Position numbers and translations under genes: made by a program
The notes under the pieces: generated by a model
The model's database searches: none
Seen by the model: the letters and a program-made list of their open reading frames with translations, nothing else
Told to the model about the DNA's origin: nothing
Source: Paramacrobiotus metropolitanus
Lineage: Eukaryota > Tardigrada > Eutardigrada > Parachela > Macrobiotidae
Reading direction: 5' to 3'
NCBI RefSeq assembly: GCF_019649055.1
Contig: NW_026570236.1
Location: 992,001-1,056,000, forward strand
Length of the DNA stretch: 64,000 bases
Part shown: positions 58,463 to 64,000 of the stretch, piece by piece
Layout: the number at the start of each line of letters is the position of its first letter
How positions within the stretch are numbered: position 1 is the stretch's first letter

Positions 58463-60491
58463 TTAAGCACCGAGTTGTTTGTACAATTCCGGAACGTAAT
58501 CATCCCATTCGGCTTCGTAGAAATTGCCGGCCACCGGATCACCCAGTTTATACTTCTCAGCAAAACTGGCGATCTTGAATTTCCCGCGCCCGTCACCGGA
58601 TCGATTCGTTAAATGTTTCTCGGATGGGGAAATTTTGCCGGGCTGCTTGTATGCCAGCATAACATAACGATGCTTTCCTGAAACAAGTCATCCAGCTTAA
58701 CAGCACAGTAACCTCCCAGCAGGTGACTTCAAACGACAAACACAATGCTAACACTATTCAGAAGTAAAAAATTTTCTGAAGTAAAGCTACAAAACAAAAA
58801 AATATGACAGCAACACTAGAGTACATTCAGTACAGTACAATATAATATGCAAGCAGCTGACATGTTTATGTGCAAATAGTATGCGTGAACAAGAACCGAA
58901 AAACGTTGTTTTACTACAGATACTGCATACATTACAATGCACACAGTTCATTTGCAATAATGCAATTAATTTACGAGGTTTTCGTGGTACAGTGATTTCG
59001 GCTAAATAGCGAAACAATCAAATTGTTAAAGCAGCGAAGTCGCTTCTGAAAACGATCAGCGCGCGCGTTAAAACTACATTAGATAAAAAAAAATTATTTT
59101 TATCATAACAGTAAATTAATGTAACAAAACAATAAATTAATGTAAATTAGAAATTTATTTTTGCAAAAAAACAAAAACGCATTTACACAAATTTGATAAA
59201 AAAACAAAAACTTCATACAAGATGACTAAAATCACCGACTGCAATTTTAGCTTGTACAGTAAGTTCGTCTCAGATAAAACATCCACAAAGAATTAGTATA
59301 ACTCTGAAATAAGTTTGAATTTTATAAAGCCACACTTACCCGTTTTCTCAGGTGGTCCACTGCCGACATACTCCGACATAACCTGTCCTTCCTTAATGTT
59401 ACAACCCGGAATGTTCACCACCAACCAGTGATGCCACTCGCGAAATTTGGGATCACTGCGGCTGGGGGCATCCGGATCTGCAAGTAGTAGAAGTACACGC
59501 AATTATTACCAGTTGAACGTACGCGTCTGCAGGTGATGTACTGTGCAGCCAAAACCAAGCTTCTGTTAGTTTTTTATCACAGCCTGGCGTCTGCTACAAT
59601 TTACTGTCATTATTTTTTTCCTCCGCGGAAACATTTTCGCAAAAGTACAGAGTTGAGGATTAGTGAAAAGCTTAAGTTGACAATCCCTCGACATCAATCA
59701 GTACAGTGCAGAATTTCAGATACGTATCAGCAGTCAAAAAAAATTCACTCCTTTCACACCATTATTCAAATAAGTCACATTATAAGTGTTTAATTTTTCA
59801 AATCAATTTGACTAATTTGAGGTAAATATCAAGAGGGAGAAACTCTACTAAAAAGCTGCGAAGAAGGATGAGTAAAAATTCTCAGTGCATTACCTGTCAT
59901 GCACAGCGTGTACAGATCCTTATCGTTCGCTTTCCAGTGCACTTCCGGTTGGTCTTTCACCTGTCGTGGCTTCAGTTCGTTGCCCAGCTCCATCTTCGCT
60001 CCTGATGGGTATTTCACCTTAAAAAAATGTCACAATACGATTACAGGCATTACATACAAATTTTTCGGAGCCGTTCTTCTATTAATTAAATAACCACTGT
60101 ATCTGAAAGGAACATGAACAGTTAACTCTGTACGCGAAATGCCAAAATTCGTAATCCGCAAGTTTCGCGATTTATCACATGATTCACACCTCACTTCTTA
60201 AAAACAACCGAACAGCTTTGCTATACAGATACTAGTACGCGCAATCACAATAATAACCGACCCAGGTACCCACTGTTTTTTTAAGGACCCGCGTTTAGTA
60301 AACAATCATTCTAACTTACAAGCGCTTACATCAATCACTCCGACAGGGGCCGTAGAAATCACGTCGGGGACGATGCCCGCCTTGGCAAACTTCTCTTCCG
60401 TCATTTTGCCAGCTGATGCAAAACTCCGACGAATAATCTGCGCGGAGGATCTGCCAAGAACACCCAGAAACATTGTTACAAAATAGTTCAA
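58463..60491 (-). CDS. Phosphatidylethanolamine-binding protein (PEBP/RKIP family), 4 exons
   Basis: Exons (minus) 60491-60330, 60017-59894, 59477-59340, 58677-58463; phases agree, 212 residues. PEBP proteins bind lipid head groups or nucleotides in a small anion pocket and in animals modulate kinase cascades such as Raf. Visible signature: [94 protein letters not shown]. The core begins near [10 protein letters not shown] (Met 30); the 29 residues before it (with [13 protein letters not shown]) resemble a mitochondrial import sequence, unusual for the family. Starting at Met 30 instead would give a normal 183-residue cytosolic PEBP. The last exon holds the conserved C-terminal part. Confidence 0.93.
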
Positions 60492-61188
60492 TCAATCTTG
60501 GTGAAGAAATGGCATGCAAAGTGGGAAGAAGACAGAATATGCGAAGCAATTTACCGATGAACGACTGCGATAAAATGATTTTGACTTCCGAAGGAGCACT
60601 TTCCAAATGCTAAAAACTGCTTACACCGGAGCAAAGCAGAATGGTTTTCGGCCAGCTGTAGCAAAGCTGACTTCGTATTTAAGTTCTTTATGAATATCAA
60701 CCGGTTGAACCATTGCGACCCAGGGCGGTTGCCAATAGTGCTAGATGGGGCCGGGCCCTGGATACGGGATGGCACGCTGTTCTGGTGAAGCTACGGAGCG
60801 TTCTTTGCATGCCGTATGCGTCAAATGAAAACTCCCGTTATTGCACTCACACTCCGTCTCACAGTCAGTGCACTTCTGTCTGAAATAAATATTTTTATCG
60901 ACAAGTGTCACAAGTCGGAAAATTATTTTTTAGTCCACCGACCACCGTCATTCTTTTTTCCAGAAAAAGAACAGAATTGGGATGTGTCAAAAAGCATATT
61001 TTTACAATATTTGGTAACGTTTTTGCTGAATGTAGAATTGTAGATTGCAGATAACAGGCTCGTGGTTTTTCCGTTTTTCCATCGGCTAACAGGCAGTAAC
61101 AGCCAAGACCGCCCTAATCGGTGCGTTACGCATAAAGACGAGACGCTGAGTAATGCGAGCCTTTGTTTACTTGCTCGTATGCTATGCG

Positions 61189-63359
61189 ACCAAAAAATTT
61201 TATGTAAAAGGCTCCTGCTTGTAGCGGACGTCATCACGCGTCCTAAGGCTGAGCGCACGTATCCGCGTATGCGTGCATGTTATGCACACGTATGAAGACT
61301 TAGCGACTTTTTAAAACTGAAGCAATTCCAGTCCATTCTGCTTTCACAACATAACTGGAATCTAGAATATTCTGGCATCAGAAGTGAACTCGCACAGCTA
61401 TGTGCCATAAAAGCAATTACAACCGCTATTAGCTCATGATATAATTAAAAAAAGTGAACATGTTTTCGTCCTGAAACATTATTAGAACAAACAGGATATC
61501 ACTGAACATTAATTTAATTCTTTTTAATCAGACAAATACATTCGGGTACCACAGTTTTGCGAGCCCATCGTGGATTTTTGCAAGCTGCCTCAAGATAATA
61601 AAAACTCAGGATAATATCACGTTCTTGGAATAATTTTAAAAAAACTTTCAAAAAACAAGATCCATTGGTCGCTTATTCTACAAATTCCAATAAATTCTAG
61701 ACATGGCTGTTCTTTAACGGCAAGGCAATCTACAGGCCAAAGCGTATAAGTACATTTAAGTCACAGCGTACAGCATAGTTTATCCCATAGTGAACTACAT
61801 AGGTGATCCCACAGTTTATCCCGCAGTAAACCACACAGTTAAACGCACAGTTCTTCCAACAGTAAACCCCACAGTGTATTCCGAAGTTCTTCGGGTATCG
61901 TTTTCGCGTGTAATCCAATCTGTAGTAAACAATACAATATATTCCACATAACATCTCAAATTTTTTTATTTTATTTTGCAATATTTTGTAGCCTCACAGG
62001 GATACTCGTTTATGCAATTTTACAAACAAAACAACTACTAAAGTTTATATGCAGTTGCCGACTCGCGTTTGCACTTCTGATCTGTAATACGCAATGTTAA
62101 ATAAATACATAAGAGACCTCACAACAGTTGAATTATTGCATTTAGTATTTAATATAATTTTTTATGAACACAAACTTAAATAAAATTTATATCTGCAAAC
62201 AGTTTCTGAATTATTATTGGGATCAAAACATTAACGAAGCACCATACATCAAGTACTTTTATGACTAGGCACATAGTCATAGCTCCGGCATGTTGTTCCG
62301 GTAGTTCTGTAAAAAAAATCGAATCTACAGCTAGGCACATAGCTGTAGATTCGATTTTTTTACAGAACTACCGGAACAAACATGCCGGAGCTTCGCTAAA
62401 ACAAAGAAATTTACTTTACATGCCTGCCACTGTTCCTAATAACAGCGTTTACGAATTGCTTACAGTTTTTGCGCAAATACCTGGCACAAGTGATTGTGAA
62501 TAAATCATCTTTGTTTTAAAACTACTTTAATATAAATGTTTTTTGAAAAAAGTAGTGTTTTAAAAAATACTGCAAAAAATATTGCTACAAAATATTGTAT
62601 TGTTTACTACGGATTGACTTGCTCGTGAAAACGTTATGCAAAGAACTCCGGAATACACTGTGGGGTTTACTGCTGGACGAACGGTGCGGTTAACTGTGTG
62701 GTTTACTGCGGGATAAACTGCGGGCTCAACTATGTAGTTCACTATGGGATAAATAATGCGGTACGCTTTGATTAAAATGTCTACACTTTGGCCTGTAGAT
62801 TGACTTGCAGTCAAAAGAACAGCCATGTATAGAACTTATTGGATTCTCTAGAACTAAACGCGACCCATGGGTCTTGCGTCTTGAAAGTCTTTTTTTCAAA
62901 TTATTCCAAGAACATGATATTATCTTGAGATTTTGTTGCCTTGAGGCAGTTTCCAAAAACCCACGATGAGCTCAACAGAGATTGTGGTACCCGAATGTAT
63001 TTGTCTGAATAAAACAATTGAATTACTTTTCAGTGGCATTCTGTTTGTTTTAATAATATTGCAAGACTAGGAAAAAACGTTCACTTTTGTTAATTATATC
63101 AAGAACTAATAGCAGTTGTAATTGCTTTTTCATTTTCTTATGGAACATAACTATGCGAGTTCACTTCTGGTGCCAGAATATTCTGGATTCCAGTTATGTT
63201 GTGAAAGCAGAATGGACTGGAATTGCTTCAGTTTTAAAAAGTCGCTAAGTCTTCATACGTGTGCATAACATGCACGCATACGCGGATACGTGCGCTCAGC
63301 CTTAGGACGCGTGATGACGTCCGCTACAAGCAGGAGCCTTTTACATAAAATTTTTTGGT
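61189..63359. mobile_element. Mutator-like (MULE-type) element with about 800-bp inverted arms, 2.17 kb
   Basis: The sequence from 61189 (ACCAAAAAATTTTATG) reappears as its reverse complement ending at 63359. About 175 outer bases are identical by eye; similarity continues with substitutions and indels to about 61995 and 62582. The 10-bp duplication ATGCTATGCG borders it at 61179-61188 and 63360-63369. Long inverted arms plus a 9-11-bp duplication are typical of Mutator-like elements. The inner arms contain CACAGTTTATCCC/CAGTAAACC-type subrepeats. The central 590 bp holds a large hairpin and no transposase, so it is non-autonomous. Identical outer arms suggest recent activity or gene conversion between them. 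Confidence 0.88.
62281..62392. repeat. Large hairpin inside the Mutator-like element
   Basis: Two 52-bp arms (AGCTCCGGCATG ... CTACAGCT) differ by only two single-base length changes and are separated by 8 bases. The word TAGGCACATAG occurs both before the left arm (62265-62275) and across the loop (62332-62342). It is probably a nested fold-back insertion or a duplicated arm. Confidence 0.85.
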
Positions 63360-63643
63360 ATGCTATGCGCGCTTGCTTGCAATGCTTTCTTCGTTCCTGG
63401 AAACGTAAACATACCGGAAAAACCTGATGGCTTATTGTTTTGTTGCAAATCCAGATGATTGTATCAAACAAATTCTAATTCTTTTTCACTGTCAATCAAT
63501 TCACGCTTCCAAAGGGACATTTGCCCTCTAGGTTTTGCTACATATGGTTTTTATGCATGATTGGCGACATTGGAAGTATCGTTTCAGAGCATAGTCCATT
63601 TCTATCATCTTGTACTCTAGTCTTTTAATCGACAACTGCCAAA

Positions 63644-63758
63644 ATGATTGAATACCTATTATTTCCGGCGGTAGCTCTCATTGTGGCCGTTATTGCGGCC
63701 TTTGCTTATGTATTCAAAACACGGCCTGGACAGGATGGAACTCCGCCTGGACCCATGG
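63644..63758 (+). CDS. First coding exon of a probable cytochrome P450 (partial)
   Basis: The exon encodes 38 residues plus one base and ends at a GTATGT donor; the rest lies beyond the window. It starts MIEYLLFPAVALIVAVIAAF, a hydrophobic membrane anchor, followed by a basic stop-transfer (FKTRPGQ) and the proline hinge TPPGPMG. An anchor followed by PPGP is the standard beginning of microsomal P450s. No catalytic part is visible, so other anchored enzymes cannot be fully ruled out. From 63759 to the end is intron sequence with one small hairpin (63855-63883). Confidence 0.6.
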
Positions 63759-64000
63759 GTATGTATGTTTTTCGGGAATTACTACGAATATAATATTCGT
63801 AAAGTTTTTAATTTAGTAATTTTAGTTAGTAATTTAGCCTAACATTTGTGATTTGAATATTCCTAAATTATTTGGGAATATTCGAATGTCCTTAATTTCA
63901 GCCATGAATTTTTTGCTGTTGCATTGACTGTTAATTTACCTTTTATGTTAATCGGCATGTGCTTAGATTAGATAGAGGCACATAACTGTCTTCTGATTTG

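Larger units (their letters stand above)
60492..63643. other. 3.2-kb gap between the PEBP gene and the P450-like gene
   Basis: Most of it (61189-63359) is a Mutator-like element. The left 0.7 kb is the PEBP upstream region. No gene is supported. Confidence 0.6.

Noticed and set aside
60923-61258. Open frames near both ends of the 2.17-kb element (also 63253-63471)
   Set aside because: They share residues only because they are copies of the inverted arms; there are no transposase motifs.
63898-63935. Second P450 exon after the AG at about 63900
   Set aside because: The frame hits a stop after eight codons and shows no P450 sequence; the next exon must lie beyond the window.
1-64000. Prokaryotic features, CRISPR arrays, tRNA and rRNA genes
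   Set aside because: No operon-like gene packing, no regular spacer-repeat array, and no cloverleaf or rRNA core sequence that I could recognise.

Overview
This is nuclear DNA of an animal. Genes are split by spliceosomal introns (roughly 70-900 bp, GT...AG), and the proteins are metazoan: an Aurora kinase, an alpha-type nicotinic acetylcholine receptor subunit, rhodopsin-like receptors, a phosphatidylethanolamine-binding protein and the start of a membrane-anchored P450-like protein. Compact introns, several very small exons and lineage-specific tandem families suggest a small ecdysozoan; a tardigrade is my best guess, but that is an inference from style and not from a diagnostic sequence.

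Layout. 0.2-16.9 kb holds single-copy genes: Aurora kinase (-), a short coiled-coil protein (+), a complete 14-exon nicotinic receptor alpha subunit (-), and a protein with a probable RRM domain (+). 17-36 kb holds a cluster of four intronless, related seven-transmembrane receptors (+). The first is broken by a hAT-like miniature transposon whose first bases supply an in-frame stop. 25.6-57.0 kb holds nine copies of a two-exon MEKK/STE11-like protein kinase family on both strands. All nine are cut by one phase-1 intron at exactly the same place, the Gly-Gly hinge between the two kinase lobes. Five copies keep the full catalytic set. One has Arg for the ATP-binding Lys. Three have lost metal-binding or catalytic residues; two of those are sister copies lacking every catalytic residue, and one of the two is frameshifted. 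58.4-60.5 kb holds a PEBP-family gene (-), and the window ends in the first coding exon of a probable cytochrome P450 (+).

Mobile DNA. Four elements can be bounded from their own ends: two hAT-like MITEs with 8-bp target duplications, one Harbinger-like MITE with a TAA duplication, and a 2.17-kb Mutator-like element with very long inverted arms and a 10-bp target duplication. There are also several tiny palindromes flanked by short direct repeats.

The strongest candidate for something undescribed is the kinase array. It is a local family expansion in which active kinases, a Lys-to-Arg copy and open-frame pseudokinases sit side by side, interleaved at one end with an expanded receptor family. 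A joint signalling role of the two families is only a hypothesis based on position.
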